Of a stretch of 64,000 bases of DNA, positions 9,701 through 21,688 are shown in pieces (position 1 is the stretch's first letter; each line of letters opens with the position of its first letter). Source of the DNA: Closterium sp. NIES-65 (Eukaryota > Streptophyta > Zygnematophyceae > Desmidiales > Closteriaceae); contig CANXME010000207.1 of NCBI GenBank assembly GCA_948144175.1, positions 60,315 to 124,314 on the forward strand, in the 5' to 3' direction. The translations under genes were made by a program, and so were the position numbers. The notes below the pieces were generated by a model. That model had not been told where the DNA came from and did not search any database. It saw only the letters and a list, made by a program, of their open reading frames with translations.

Positions 9701-12246
9701 ATTGGTCTAACCGCTCAAGTGGACCAATAGGCTAGTTTGTCCAACAAGCCAGTTGGTCGCACCGGTTCATTGGACGAACAGGCCAGTTGGTCCAACCGAT
9801 CCACTGGACCAACAGACCAGTTGGTCCAACCAGTGCTTTGGACCAACAGGCCAGTTGGTTCAACCGGTCCACTAAACCAACAGGCCAGTTGGTTCAACTG
9901 GTCCCGTGGACCAACAGGCCAGGTTGTCCAACCTGTCCACTGGACCAAGAGGCCAAGTTGTCCAACCGGTCCACTGGACCAACAGGCCAGGTTGTCCAAC
10001 CGGTCCACTTTACCAACAGGCCAGTTGGTCCAACTAGTCCACTTAACCAACAGACCAGTTGGTCCATTTGGTCCACTGGACCAATTGGCCAGTTGGTCCT
10101 ACCGTTCCACTGGACCAACAGACCAGATGGTCCAATTGGTCCACTAGACCAACGCGCTAGTTGGTCCAATTGGTCCACTCGACCAACAGGCCATTTGGTC
10201 CAACCGGTACACTCGACCAACACGCCTGTTGGTCCAACTGTTTCACTGGACCAACAGGACAGTTGGTCCAACAGATCCACTTAACCAACAGGAGAATCGG
10301 TCCAACCAGCCGACACGACCAATAGGCCTGTTTCTCCAACCGGTTCGCACGACCAATAGGCCAGGTTGTCCAACAGGTCCGCTGGACCAATAGGTCAATC
10401 GGTCCACCGGACCAATAGGCCAGTTGGTCCAACCGGTCTACTGGACCAACAGGCCAGCTGGTCCAACAGGTCCACTTCACCAACAGGCCAGTTGGTCCAA
10501 CCGTTCCACTGGACCAACCGGACAGTTGGTCCAACCGGTCCACTCGACCAACCGGACAGTTGGTCCAACTGGTCCACACAACCAATTGGCCAGTTGGTCC
10601 AACCGGTCCACACGACCTATAGGCCAGTTGGTCCAACCGGTCAACTGGACCAAAAGGCCAGTTGTTCCAACCGCTCAAGTTGACGAACAGGCTAGTTTGT
10701 CCAATAGGCCTATTAATCAAACCGGTTCATTGGACCAATAGGCCAATTGGTCCAACCAATTTACTATACCAAAAGGCCAGTTGGTCCAACCGGTCCATTG
10801 GACGAATAGGCCGGTTGGTCCAATCGCTCCATTAGACCAATAGGCGAGTTGGTCCAACCGGTTCATTCCTCCAACAAGCTAGTTAGTCCGACAAAAACAA
10901 GTAGACCAATAGGCCAGTTGGTCCAACCGTCCAGTGGACCAACAGGCTAGTTGGTCCAACTGGTCCACTGGACCAACAGGCCAGTTAGTCCAACCAGTCT
11001 AGGGGACCAACAGGCCAGTTGGTCCAACCGGTCCAGTGGACCAACAGACCAGTTCGTCCAATCGGTCCACAGGACCAACAGGCAAGTTGGTCCAACTGTT
11101 CCACTAGACCAACAAGCTAGCTGGTCCAACCGGTCCACTGGACCAACAGGCGAGTTGGTCCAACCGGTCCACTGGACCAACAAGCCTGTTGTTCCAACCG
11201 GTCCAGTGGATCAACAGGCTAGTTGGTCCAACCGGTCCAGTGGACCAACAAACTAGTTGGTCCAACCAGTCTAGTGGTCCAACAGACCGGTTGGTCCAAT
11301 TGGTCCACTGGACCAACAGGCCAGTTGGTCCAACCATTCCACTGGACCAACAGGCGAGCTGGTTCAACCGGTCCACTCTTGGAATAGGCCTGTTGGTCCA
11401 ACCAGTCCACTAGACCAATAGTCCAGTTGGTCCAACCGGTGCAGTGGGCGAATAGGCTAGTTAGTCCAACCGGTCGACTGGACCAACAGGCCAGTTGGTC
11501 CAATTGGTCTATTGGACGAACAGGCCAGTTGGTCCAACCGCTCCACTTGACCAATAGGCGAGTTGGTCCAACCGATTCATTCGACCAGCAGGCTAGTTGG
11601 TCCAACCAGTCCAGTGGACCAACGAGCTAGTTGGTCGAACCTGTCTATAGGACCAAAGGCCAGTTGGTCCAACCGGTCCACTGGACCAACAAGCCAATTG
11701 GTCCAATCGGTCTATTGGACAAACTGGCCAGTCTGTCCAACCGCTCCACTTGACCAATATGCGAGTTGGTCCAACCGATTCATTCCACCAGCAGGCCAGT
11801 TGGTCCAACCAGTCTAGTGGACCAACGAGCTAGTTGGTCCAACCAATCCACTGGTCCAACAGGCCAGTTGGTCCAGCCAGTCCAGTGGACCAACAGAACA
11901 GTTGGTCCAATTGGTCCACTGGAACAACAAGCCTCTTGGTCCAACCGGTCCACCAGACCAATTGTTCAGTTGGTCCAACCGCTCAAGTAGACCAACAAGC
12001 TAGTTTTTCCAACAAGCGTGTTGGTCAAACCGGTTCATTTGACCAAGAGGCTAGTTTGTCCAACAGTCCCATTGGTCAACCGCTCAAGTGGACCAACAAG
12101 CTAGTTGGTCAAACCGGTCCACAGGTCCAAAGGCCAGTTGGTCCAACCGGTCCACTGGACCAACAAGCTAGTTGGTCCTACCGGTCCAATGGACCAACAA
12201 ACCAGTTGGTTCAACCGGTCCACTAGACCAACAGGCCAGTTGGTCC
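6706..12246. repeat. 34-bp satellite array, block 1
   Basis: About 160 head-to-tail monomers of 34 bp (verified spacing, e.g. CCAGTT at 8202 and 8236). Each monomer contains GTTGGTCCA and TGGACCAAC arms 10 nt apart and the nested dyad GGTCCACTGGACC. The consensus has no stop codon in any of six frames, so long spurious ORFs of Gln/Trp/Pro/Gly-rich repeats appear on both strands. Copies diverge by roughly 5-20 percent. Possible centromeric or heterochromatic satellite; function unknown. Confidence 0.95.
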
Positions 12247-12272
12247 TGCTATAGTCAAAGTAGGCTTCAATG

Positions 12273-12922
12273 AAAGCATTGCTCGCTTTACGTCTTCAAG
12301 CGAGAGGCGGGACAGATCACGGTTGAGGTTGATGATGAGGGAGGACCATGACTCAGGGAGTAAGGCCAACAATTTGGTCTTCTTTTGGAGCTCACTATAG
12401 TTCAAATCAGCTCCCTCAAGCCGTGTTATCAAGTCGAATAATTTATGCACCCCTTCTTCCACGGGTTCATCTTCTTCAATTCAACACCACCGCTACCGCC
12501 GCTGTTGCAAGAGCGTGTATACCCTTGAGGGCAGCCCATGCCTTTGATCCCTTCTCTGGTTCATGCCGGAATGGCTTGATGTGACGGATTTGGCTGCTCC
12601 TCAAAGCTTGCCCAAGTAGGAGATGGCCTTGTGCGCTCTTCCGCACCTACGGGCTTTTATCCGGGTCGTTCTCGAGACGGTTCTCCATTCCTTCCATCAC
12701 CTCCAGCAAGTCATAGTGGTCAAACACATTCTCCATTCTGAAAGACCATTCAGCAAAGTTGTCGCCGTTGAACTTGTCAAGCCCGAACACTCTTGGTTCA
12801 TCCGTTGAATGTCCAAGAGTAGGTTGCAGGGGCGCCACGGCTGAATCACGGGATTGACCTTGTGCTTGGGCTTCTCCACTGCCACCAGAACCTCTGCAAC
12901 CCCTTTCTTCAGGTCCATCCAT
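12273..12922 (-). pseudogene. Copia-2 gag, frameshifted
   Basis: The start segment reads MDGPEERG then FNGDNFAEWSFRMENVF and LLEVMEG, the N-terminal hallmark of Copia Gag (UBN2 type). A later segment in another frame reads HKLFDLITRLEGADLNYSE, LLALLPESWSSLI and LSLEDVKRAML, the C-terminal capsid part. The connection between them (about 12463-12646) needs frame changes. No zinc knuckle remains because the copy is cut off after the capsid region. Confidence 0.75.
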
Positions 12923-12956
12923 AGTCGTAGCTGCTCCAAGGCGCTCTGATACCGCT

Positions 12957-13792
12957 TGTTATAGTCACAGTAGGCTTCAATGTGCCTAAAAAGAAAGATA
13001 GAGTGCACAGTCAGATTTTTGCACAACGGCTTTAAACAAACATAGCGTTCTGATCACAGCTTCAAATGACCTGATTCAACTTGGATCTGGAGCGTCCTAA
13101 CGTCGCCTACAAATGAAAATTTAGATCACACGATTTCACCAAGTGTTTACGACACAGCATTGGTTTGAACGAATGGCACTATGGCAGCCACTATGACCTT
13201 AGAACACAACTTAGGAAGAGTTAGAAAGGGTTACAAGTTGGGAATGACTCCCCGCTCCTACAAACCCCAAGGTACAGTGATGTGGAACAATGCCACACTG
13301 TCCCCAACCACGCAGGGTCTCGAAAACACCCTTCACTAAGGCCTACACCAAGTGAAATGTTACACTACACAAAGTAATGTAATTATCTTCAATATCTTGA
13401 GGTATACCCTTTTCGCAGTCTTCGCGATCACTTTAATCTTGACACCAAGGCTCTGGTTCTTCACCACAAACTCATCCTATAGTTCTTGATGGATCTGCTG
13501 CACACATCTGCGACACGCCGAATGTTCGACACAGGACAAAATAGAAACCGCGTGGGGCACACAAGCGACAAAATAGAAACCGCGCGAAACACACAAAATG
13601 ACCGCGTAACACGCGACTAGCGATAACTTGCTATTCACTTGAAACACACACACTTGACATCACGACCCATCATACACACACAATTATAGGCATGAAATAT
13701 ATCTTATCTCATGCGCTCATACCATTCCATGCACACGTGCATCCACGCACACCGACAACAAACCGAATGCAAACCGTAGGGTTACACCAACA
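12957..13792 (-). repeat. Copia-2 LTR (836 bp)
   Basis: TGTTATAGTCACAG start and CACCAACA end on plus, inverted TGTT/AACA ends. The whole length matches 49781-50625, with shared landmarks such as GCGTAACACGCGACTAGCG. A second isolated copy elsewhere in the window defines the boundaries. Confidence 0.85.
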
Positions 13793-16700
13793 GGTCTAAC
13801 CGGTCCGGTGGACCAACAAGCCAGTTGGTCCAACTGGTCCACTGAACCAACAGGCCAGTTGGTCCAACCAGCCCAGTGGACCAACAGACCAGTTGGTCCA
13901 ATTGGTTCACTGGACCAACAGGCCAGTTGGTCCACCCGGTCCACTGGACCAATAGGCCAGTTGGTCCAACCGTTCTACTGGACCAACAAGCCAGCAGGTT
14001 CAACCAGTCCACTTGACCAACACACCAGTTGGTCCAACCGGTCCACTGGACCAACAGGACAGTTGGTCCAACCGGTCCACACAACCAATAGGCCAGTGGT
14101 CCAACCGGTCCATTAGACCAAAAGGCCAATTGGTCCAACCGGTCCACCGGACCAATCGGCTAGTTGTTCCAGCCAGTCCAGTGGACCAACAAAACAGTTG
14201 GTCCAATTGGTCCGCTGGAAAAACAAGCGAATTGGTCCAACCGGTACACCAGACCAATAGTCTAGTTGATCCAACTACTCAAGTGGACCAACAGCCAAAT
14301 TTGTCCAACAGGCCTATTGGTTAAACCGGTTGTGGACCAATAGGCCAGTTGGTCCAACCGGTCCACTGGACCTGCAGGCGAGTTGGTCCAACGAGTCCAC
14401 TGGAACAACAGGCCAGTTGGTCCAACCAGTCTACTGGACCAACAGGCCAGTTGGTCCAACCGGTCAACTGGACCAACAGGCCAGTTGGTCCAACCGGTCC
14501 ACTGGACCATCAAGCCAGCTGGTCCAACCGGTCTATTGGACCAACAGGCCAGTTGGTCGAGCCAATCCACTGTGCCAACATGCCAGTTCGTCAAAGCGGT
14601 CCACTGAACCAACAGGCTAGTTGGTCCAGCCGGTCCACTAGACCAATTGGCCGGTTGGTCCAACCGTTCCAGTGGACCAATAGGCCTGTTGGTCCAACTA
14701 CTCCACTCGACCAACACGCTAGTAGGTCCAACCAGTCCACAAGACCAAAAGGCCAGTTGGTCCAACCGGTCCACACGACCAATTGGCCAATTGATCCAAC
14801 CCGTCCATTAGACCAAAAGGCCATTTGGTCCAACCGGTCCACCGGACCAACAGGCTAGTTGGTCCAACTGCTCTAGTGGACCAACAGGGTAGTTGGTCCA
14901 AAAGGCCTACTGGTCAAACAATTTCATTGGACCAAAAGGCAAGTTGATCCATCCGGTTTACTGGACCAACAGGCCAGTTGGTCCATCCGGTTTACTAGAC
15001 CAACAGGTCAGTTGGTCCAACCACTTCACTGGACCAACAGGCTAGTTGGTCCAACCAGTTCAGTGGACCAACATACCTGTTGGTCCGATTGGTCCTGTGG
15101 ACCAACAGGCCAGTTGGTCCAATGGTTCCACTGGACAAGTAGGCTAGCTGGCCCAACCGGTCCATTGGACCAACAGGCCAGTTGGTCCAACGGGTCCACT
15201 GGACCATCAAGACAGTTGGTCCAACTAGTCCAGAAGACCAAAAGGCTAGTTGGTCCAACCAGTACACACGACCAACAAGCCAATTGGTCCAACCGGTCCA
15301 TAAGACCAAAAGGCTGATTGGTCCAACCGGTCCACCGGACCAACAGTCTAGTTGGTCCAATTGCTCTAGTCGACCAACAGGCTAGTTGGTCCAACAGGCC
15401 TATTGGTCAAACCGGTTCAATGGACCAAGTGGCCAATTGTTCCAACTAGCAAGTAAATTCATTTGGCCAGTTGATCCAACGGATCAGCTGGTCCAACCGG
15501 TCCACTCTACCAAAGGCCAGTTGGTCCAACGCGTCCACTGGACCAAAGGCGAGTTGGTCCAACCGGTCCACTGGACCAACAAGCCAATTGGTCCAGCCGG
15601 TCCATTGGACGAACATGCCAGTTAGTCCAATGGACCAACAGGCTAGTTGGTCCAACCAGTCGACATGACCAATAGGCCAATTGTTCCAATCGGTCCATTA
15701 GACCAAAAGGCCAATTGGTCTGACCGGTCCACTAGACCAATGAACAGTTGGTCCAACCAGCCCAGTGGACCAATAGACTAGTTGGTCCAATTGGTTCACT
15801 GGACCAACAGGCCAGTTGGACCAACCGGACCACTGGACCAATAGGCCAGTTGGTCCAACCGTTCCACTGGACCAACAAGCCAGCTGGTTCAATCGGTCCA
15901 CCGGACCAACAAACCAGTTGGTCGAACAGGTCCACTGTACCAACATGACAGTTGGTCCAACCGGTCCACACAACCAACAGGCCAGTGGTCCAACCGGTCC
16001 ATTAGACCAAAAGGCCAATTGGTCCTACCGGTCCACCGAACAAATAGGCAAGTTGGTCCAACAGCTCACGTGGACCAATAGGCTAGTTTGTCCAACAGGC
16101 CTATTGGTTACACCGGTTGATTAGACAAATAGGCTAGTTGGTCCAACCGGTCCATTTGACCAACAGGCCAGTTGGTCCAACCGGTCCACTAGACTACACG
16201 CAAGTTGGTCCAACCGGTCCACTAGACCATCAGGCCATTTTGTCAAACCGGTCTATTGGACCAACAGGCCAGTTGGTCGAAACGGTCCACTGTGCCAACA
16301 TGCCAGTTGGTCAAAGCGGTCCACTGAACCAACAGGCCAGTTGGTCCAACCGGTCCACTAGACCAATAGGCCAAGGGGTCCAACCGTTCCTGTGGACCAA
16401 TAAGCCAGTTGGTCCAACTAGTCCACTCGACCAACAGGCCTGTAGGTCCAACGAGTCCATAGGGCCAAAAGGCCAGTTGGTCAAACCGGTCCACATGACC
16501 AATAGGCGAATTTGTCCAGCCCGTCCATTAGACCAAAAGGCCATTTGGTCCAACCGGTCCACCTTACCAAATGCCCAGTTCGTCCAACTGCTCCAGTGGA
16601 CCAACGGGGTAGTTGGTCCAATAGTCCTATTTGTTAAACAGGCTAATTGGACTAACCGGTCCATTAGACCGGAAGGCTAATTGGACTAAATGGTCCACTT

Positions 16701-17060
16701 GACCAACAGTCGTGTTGGTCCAACCGCTCCATAGGGCCAACAGGCTAGTTGGTCCAACAGGCTAGTTGGTCGAACCGGTCCACTGGACCAACATGTAAGC
16801 TGGTCCAACCGGTCCATTGGACCAACAGGCAAGTTGGTTCAACCGGTCCACTCAACCAACAGGCCAGTTCGTCCAACCAGTCCACTAGAACAACAAGCCA
16901 GTTGGTTCAACTGGTCCATTGGACAAACAGGCCAGTTGGTCCAACCGCACCATTAGACCAATAGGCGAGTTGGTCCAACCAGTCCAGTGGACCAACATGC
17001 CAGTTGGTCCAACCGGTCCAAATGATCAATACGCCAATTGGTCCAACCGGTCCACCAGAC
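13793..17060. repeat. 34-bp satellite array, block 2
   Basis: Continuation of the same satellite, about 96 monomers, after the Copia-2 insertion. Monomer phase and sequence are the same as block 1. Confidence 0.95.
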
Positions 17061-17318
17061 TGATAATAATGGAGCTCAACTGATTGATTAGGAAAGAAGG
17101 CACTAGGCCTTAAGTACAAACGAGGTTGGGATGGGCAAGGCTAGGGAAAGGATGGGATGGGAATCCTAGCAAATCTCCAATTGGTGAGTTGGCAGATTTG
17201 TAGGATTACGAGGGAATCCCAACCAGTTAGGGTTGGGATCACAAACTACACCCAACCCGCAAATAACCTACGTGATATAGAATATAGTACACAAAGTGTT
17301 GACAGCCTAATTCTAACA
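17061..17318. repeat. Solo LTR (258 bp) in the satellite
   Basis: Starts TGATAATAATGG and ends TTCTAACA on plus. Flanks CAGAC (17056-17060) and TAGAC (17319-17323) are a near-match target duplication. The reverse complement is related to 51640-51846 (shared runs around TTTCTATATC and CATCCCAACC), which establishes it as a dispersed repeat. The LTR assignment rests on TG/CA ends and the flanks; the parent element is not in the window. Confidence 0.65.
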
Positions 17319-20300
17319 TAGACCAACTGTCCAGTTTGTCCAACCGCTCTAGTCGACCAACAGGCTAGTTTGTCCAACACGCCTGGTCAAACTGGTTCAA
17401 TGGACCAACTGGCTAGTTGATCCAACTTGCAGGTTGGTCCAACTGGACCACTCGACCACAGGCCAGTTCGTCCAACCGGTCCACTGCACCAAAGGCCAGT
17501 TGGTCCAATCGGTCCACTTCACCGACATGCTAGTTGGTCCAACCGGTACACATGACCAATGGGCCAATTGGTCCAACAGCACCATTAGACCAATAGGCCA
17601 GTTGGTCCAACCGGTTCATTCGACCAACAGGCCAGTTGGTCCAACTGGTCTTCTGGACCAACACACCAGTTGGTCCAACCAGTCCACTAGACTAACAGGC
17701 CAGTTGGTCCAACTGGTCTAGTGGACCTGTAGGCTAGTTGGTCCAACCGGTCTAGTGGACCAATAGGCGAGTTGGTCCAACCAGTCCACAGTACCACAAG
17801 ACAGGCCAGTTGGTCCAACTGGTCCACTGGACGAACAGGCCGGTTGGTCCACCCGGTCTAGTGGATCAACAGGCCAGTTCTTCCAGCTGGTCCACTGTAC
17901 CAGCACGCCAATTGGTCAAACCGGTCCACTGAACCAGCAGGCAAGTTGGTCCAACCGGTCCACTCGACCAAAAGGCCAGTAGGTCCAACCAGTCCAAACG
18001 ACCAAAAGGCTAGTTGGTCCAACCGGTCCAGTGGACCAAAGGCCAGTTGGTCCAACCGGTCCACGTGACCGAGAAGCTAGATGGTCCAACCGGTCCACAT
18101 GACCAATGGGCCAATTGGTCCAACCGCATCATTAGACCAATAGGCGAGTTGGTCCAACCGGTTCATTCTACCAACAGGTCAGTTGGTCCAACCGGTCCAC
18201 TGGACCAACAAGTTGGTTGGTCCAACCGGTCCAGTAGACCAATAGGACAGTTGGTCCAACAGATCTAGTAGACCAACAGGCCAGTTGGTCCATCCGGTCT
18301 AATGGACCAATAGGCCAGTTGGTCCAACCAGTCCACAATACCAACAGGACAGGCCTGCTGGTCCAATTGGTCCACTAGACCAACAGGCTAGTTGGTCCAA
18401 CCGGTGTAGTGGACCAACAGCCCAGTTGTTCCAGCTGGACCACTGTACTAGCACGCTAGTTGGTCAAACCGGTCCACTGAACCAACAGGCAAGTTGGTCC
18501 AACCGGTCCATTCGGCCAAAAGGCCAGTAGGTCCAACCAGTCCACAGGACCAAAAGGCCAGTTGGTCCAACCAGTCCACATGACCAATAGGCCAATTGGT
18601 TCAACCGGTCCACCGGACCAACAGTCCAGTTGGTCCAACCGCTTTAGTGGACCAACAGGCTAGTTGGTCCAACAGGCCAATCGATCAAACCGGTTCAATG
18701 GACCAACTGGCTAGTTGATCTAACTGGCCAGTTGATCCAACTGGTCAGTTGGTCCATCCGTTCCACTCAACCAAAGGGCAGTTGGTCCAACCGGTCCACT
18801 GGACCAAAGACCAGTTTGTCCAACCGGTCCACTAGACCAACAAGCCAATTAGTCCAAATGGGTCCATTGGACGAACAAACGAGTTGGTGTAGTGGACCAA
18901 CAAGCCAATTGGTCCAACCGGTCCACATGACCAATAGGCCTATTGGTCCGACCGGTCCACTGGAGCAACAGGCCAGTTGGTCCAACAGGCCTATTGGTCA
19001 AACAAGTTCACTGGACCAAAAGGCTAATTGATCCAACAGGCCTGTTGGTCGAACTGGTCTAGTGGACCAACAGGTCAGTTGGTTCAACCAGTCCACTGGA
19101 CCAACAGGCCAGTTGGTCCAACTTGTTTACTGGACCAACAGGTCAGTTGGTCCAACCGGTCCACTGGAAAAAACAGGCCAGTTGGTCCAACTGGTCCACT
19201 GGACCAAAAGGCGAGTTGGTCCAACTAGTCCAGTGGACGAACAGGCCAGTTGGTCGAGCCGGTCCACTGGACCAACAGGCCAGTTGGTCCAACCGTTCCA
19301 TTGGATCAATAGGGCAGCAGGTCCAACCGGTCCACTGGACCAACAGGCTAGTTAATCCAACCGGTTCATAGGACCAACAGGATAGTTGATCCAACCGGTC
19401 TAGTGGTGCAACAGCCTAGTTGGTCCAACCAGTCAACTGTACCAAGCAGCGAATTGGTCAAACAGGTGCACTGAACCAACAGGCCAGTTGGTCCAACCAA
19501 CTCAGTAGACCAATAGGCCAGTTGGTCCAACCGATCCACTCGACCAACAGGCCAGATGATCCAACCGGTCCAGTGGACCAAAAGGCCAGTTAGTCCAACC
19601 AGTCCACATGACCAATAGGCCCTTTTGTCCAACAGGTCCATTGGTCCTACCGGTCCACCGGACCAACAGGCCACTTGGTCCAACCGCTCCAATAGACCAA
19701 CAGGCTAGTTGGTCCAACAGGCCTATTGGTCAAACAGGTTCATTGGACCAAAAGGCTAGTTGATTCAATAGGCCAGTTGGTCCAACCGGTCTAGTGGACC
19801 AATAGGTCAGTTGGTTCAAGTGGTCCACTGGACCAACAGGCCATTTGGTTCGACCGGTTCACTGGACCAACAGGCCAGTTGGTCCAACTAGCCAAGTGGA
19901 CCAACAGACCAGTTGGTCCGATTTGTCCACTGGACCAACACGCCAGTTGGTCCAACCGATCAACTAGACCAAGAGGCCAGCTGGTCCAACCAGTCCACTT
20001 GACCAACAGGCCAGTTGGTCCAACCGGTCCAATGGACCAACAGGACAGTTGGTCCAGCTGGTCCACTAGACCAAAAGGCTAGTTGGTTCATCGGTCCACC
20101 GGACAAACAAGCCAGTTGGTCCAACCACTCCAGTGGATCAACAGGCTAGTTGGTCCAACAGGCGGATTGGACCAACAAGCTTGTTGGTCCGATCGGTCCC
20201 CTGGACAAACAGACTAGTTCGACTGGAATAACAAGCTAGTTGGTCCAACCGGTCCACTGGACCAACAGGCGAGTTGGTCCAACCGGTCTAGTGGACCAAC

Positions 20301-20953
20301 AGGCCAGTTGGTCCAATCGGTCCAGTGAACCAACACGCCAGTTGGTCGAACCGGTCCTGTGGACCAACAGTATAGTTGGTGCAACCAGTCCACTGGACGA
20401 TAAGGCCAGTTGGTTTAACCGGTCTACTGGACGAACATGCCAGTTAGTCCAACAGGTCCACTGGACCAACAGGCCTGTTGATCCAACCGATCCACTGGAC
20501 CAACAAGCCAGTTGGTCCAACCGTTTTACTGTACCAACAGGTCAGTTGGTCCAACCGGTCCACTAGATCAACAAGCCAGTTGGTCCAACCGTTTTACAGT
20601 ACCAACAGGTCAGTTGGTCCAACCGGTCCACTGGACGAACATGCCAGTTAGTCCAACAGGTCCACTGGACCAACAGGCCAGTTGATCCAACCTGTCCACT
20701 AGACCAACATGCTTGTTGGTCCAACCGGTCCACTGGACCAACAGACTTGTTGATCTAACCGGTCCACTGGACCAACAAGCCAATTGGTCCAATATGTTTA
20801 CTGTACCAACAGGTCAGTTGGTCCAACCGGTCTACGGAACCAACAGGCCGGTTGGTCCAACCCGTTTACTGGACCAATAGGTCAATTGGTCCAACCGGTC
20901 CACTAGATCAGTTTGTTGGTCCAACTGGTCCACTGGACCAAGAAGCTAGTTGA
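17319..20953. repeat. 34-bp satellite array, block 3
   Basis: About 107 monomers, ending near 20953 where the sequence changes to unique DNA and then a TG microsatellite. Several segments show exact short duplications of multi-monomer blocks (for example around 20510-20650). Confidence 0.95.
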
Positions 20954-21065
20954 TGTTGTGTGATGCAATCATATGCATACACGTCTGTCTGCCTCCCATC
21001 ATATGTTTGTGCATTGCATGGTTGGTGCGAACGTGCGCAAGCATTGTGTTAAGTGGTTGCAATTT

Positions 21066-21208
21066 TGTGTGTGTGTGTGTGTGTGTGTGTATGCGTGCGT
21101 GCGTGCGGACGTGCGAGCGCGCGCGTGTGTGCATGCGTGCGTGCGTGCGTGCATGCGTGCGCGTGTGTGTGTATGTATGTGTGTGTATGTGTGTGTGTGT
21201 GTGTTTGA
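21066..21208. repeat. (TG)n / (TGCG)n microsatellite
   Basis: Alternating TG, TGCG and TGTATG runs lead directly into the first (GA)n tract at 21207. It lies between the satellite and the LINE chain. Confidence 0.9.
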
Positions 21209-21225
21209 GAGAGAGAGAGAGAGAG
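21207..21225. repeat. (GA)n tract 1
   Basis: About nine GA units, immediately before the first LINE promoter block. Confidence 0.9.
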
Positions 21226-21346
21226 GCCCTAGGAGCTAGTCCTTAGCCTCTCCAGCACTCTCCAGCATAGTATAAAGTGCTCCTCTGCAGCTAGCTCTCT
21301 TCATTGTTCGGTTCTCTTTTCATTTGCTCTCCTAACCGAGCGGCTC

Positions 21347-21348
<2 letters not shown>
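21225..21348 (+). promoter_or_regulatory. LINE 5' promoter block, outer copy (element A)
   Basis: 124-bp block from GGCCCTAGGAGCTAG to CGGCTCGCG with a TATA-like AGTATAAAGTGC at about 21268. Nearly identical blocks stand at 26732-26856 and 34226-34350. Here it is followed by (GA)n rather than by the rest of the 5' UTR. Confidence 0.65.

Positions 21349-21427
<79 letters not shown>
21349..21427. repeat. (GA)n tract 2
   Basis: About 39 GA units with one GCGA interruption near 21382, separating the two promoter blocks of element A. Confidence 0.95.
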
Positions 21428-21428
<1 letters not shown>

Positions 21429-21554
21429 CCCTAGGAGCTAGTCCTTAGCCTCTCCAGCCCCCCTCCAGCCTAGTATAAAGGCCCTAGGATCTGTTCCTAG
21501 TGCCTCATTATTCGTTTCATAGTTCATGTGCCCTCCTAACCGAGCGGCTCGCGC

Positions 21555-21602
21555 CGGCCGCCTTCGGCGGCCGACGCTCGATTGCGCGGCCTTCGGCCGC
21601 GC
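21555..21602 (+). promoter_or_regulatory. Twin GC hairpins in LINE 5' UTR
   Basis: Hairpin 1 is an 8-bp stem, CGGCCGCC-TTC-GGCGGCCG (21555-21573). Hairpin 2 is GCGCGGCC-TTC-GGCCGCGC (21584-21602). Hairpin 1 is conserved in B (27038-27056) and E (34352-34370); hairpin 2 is conserved in E and degraded in B. Confidence 0.7.
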
Positions 21603-21688
21603 GTGAGGGGCGGCAAGGAAAGCAGGGACATAAGCAAGTATAGGAAAATATACAAGCATGCATCACACCAAACAGGCCTAAGAGATAC

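Larger units (their letters stand above)
12247..13792 (-). mobile_element. Copia-2: deletion derivative (5' LTR plus gag) inserted in the satellite
   Basis: On minus: a complete 836-bp LTR (12957-13792; plus ends TGTTATAG and CACCAACA), a primer site containing GGTATCAGAGC, and a damaged gag. It then ends with only the last ~26 bp of the other LTR (12247-12272). Protease, integrase and RT are gone. Flanks GGTCC (12242-12246) and GGTCT (13793-13797) fit a 5-bp target duplication with one mismatch. The LTR is homologous along its length to the solo LTR at 49781-50625. Confidence 0.8.

Noticed and set aside
6732-20900. Dozens of ORFs of 60-190 codons on both strands rich in Gln, Trp, Pro and Gly repeats
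   Set aside because: They are translations of the 34-bp satellite, whose consensus has no stop codon in any frame. No start context, no domain, and both strands are equally open.
20946-21246. Cys/Val-rich ORFs at the TG microsatellite
   Set aside because: Simple-repeat translation only.
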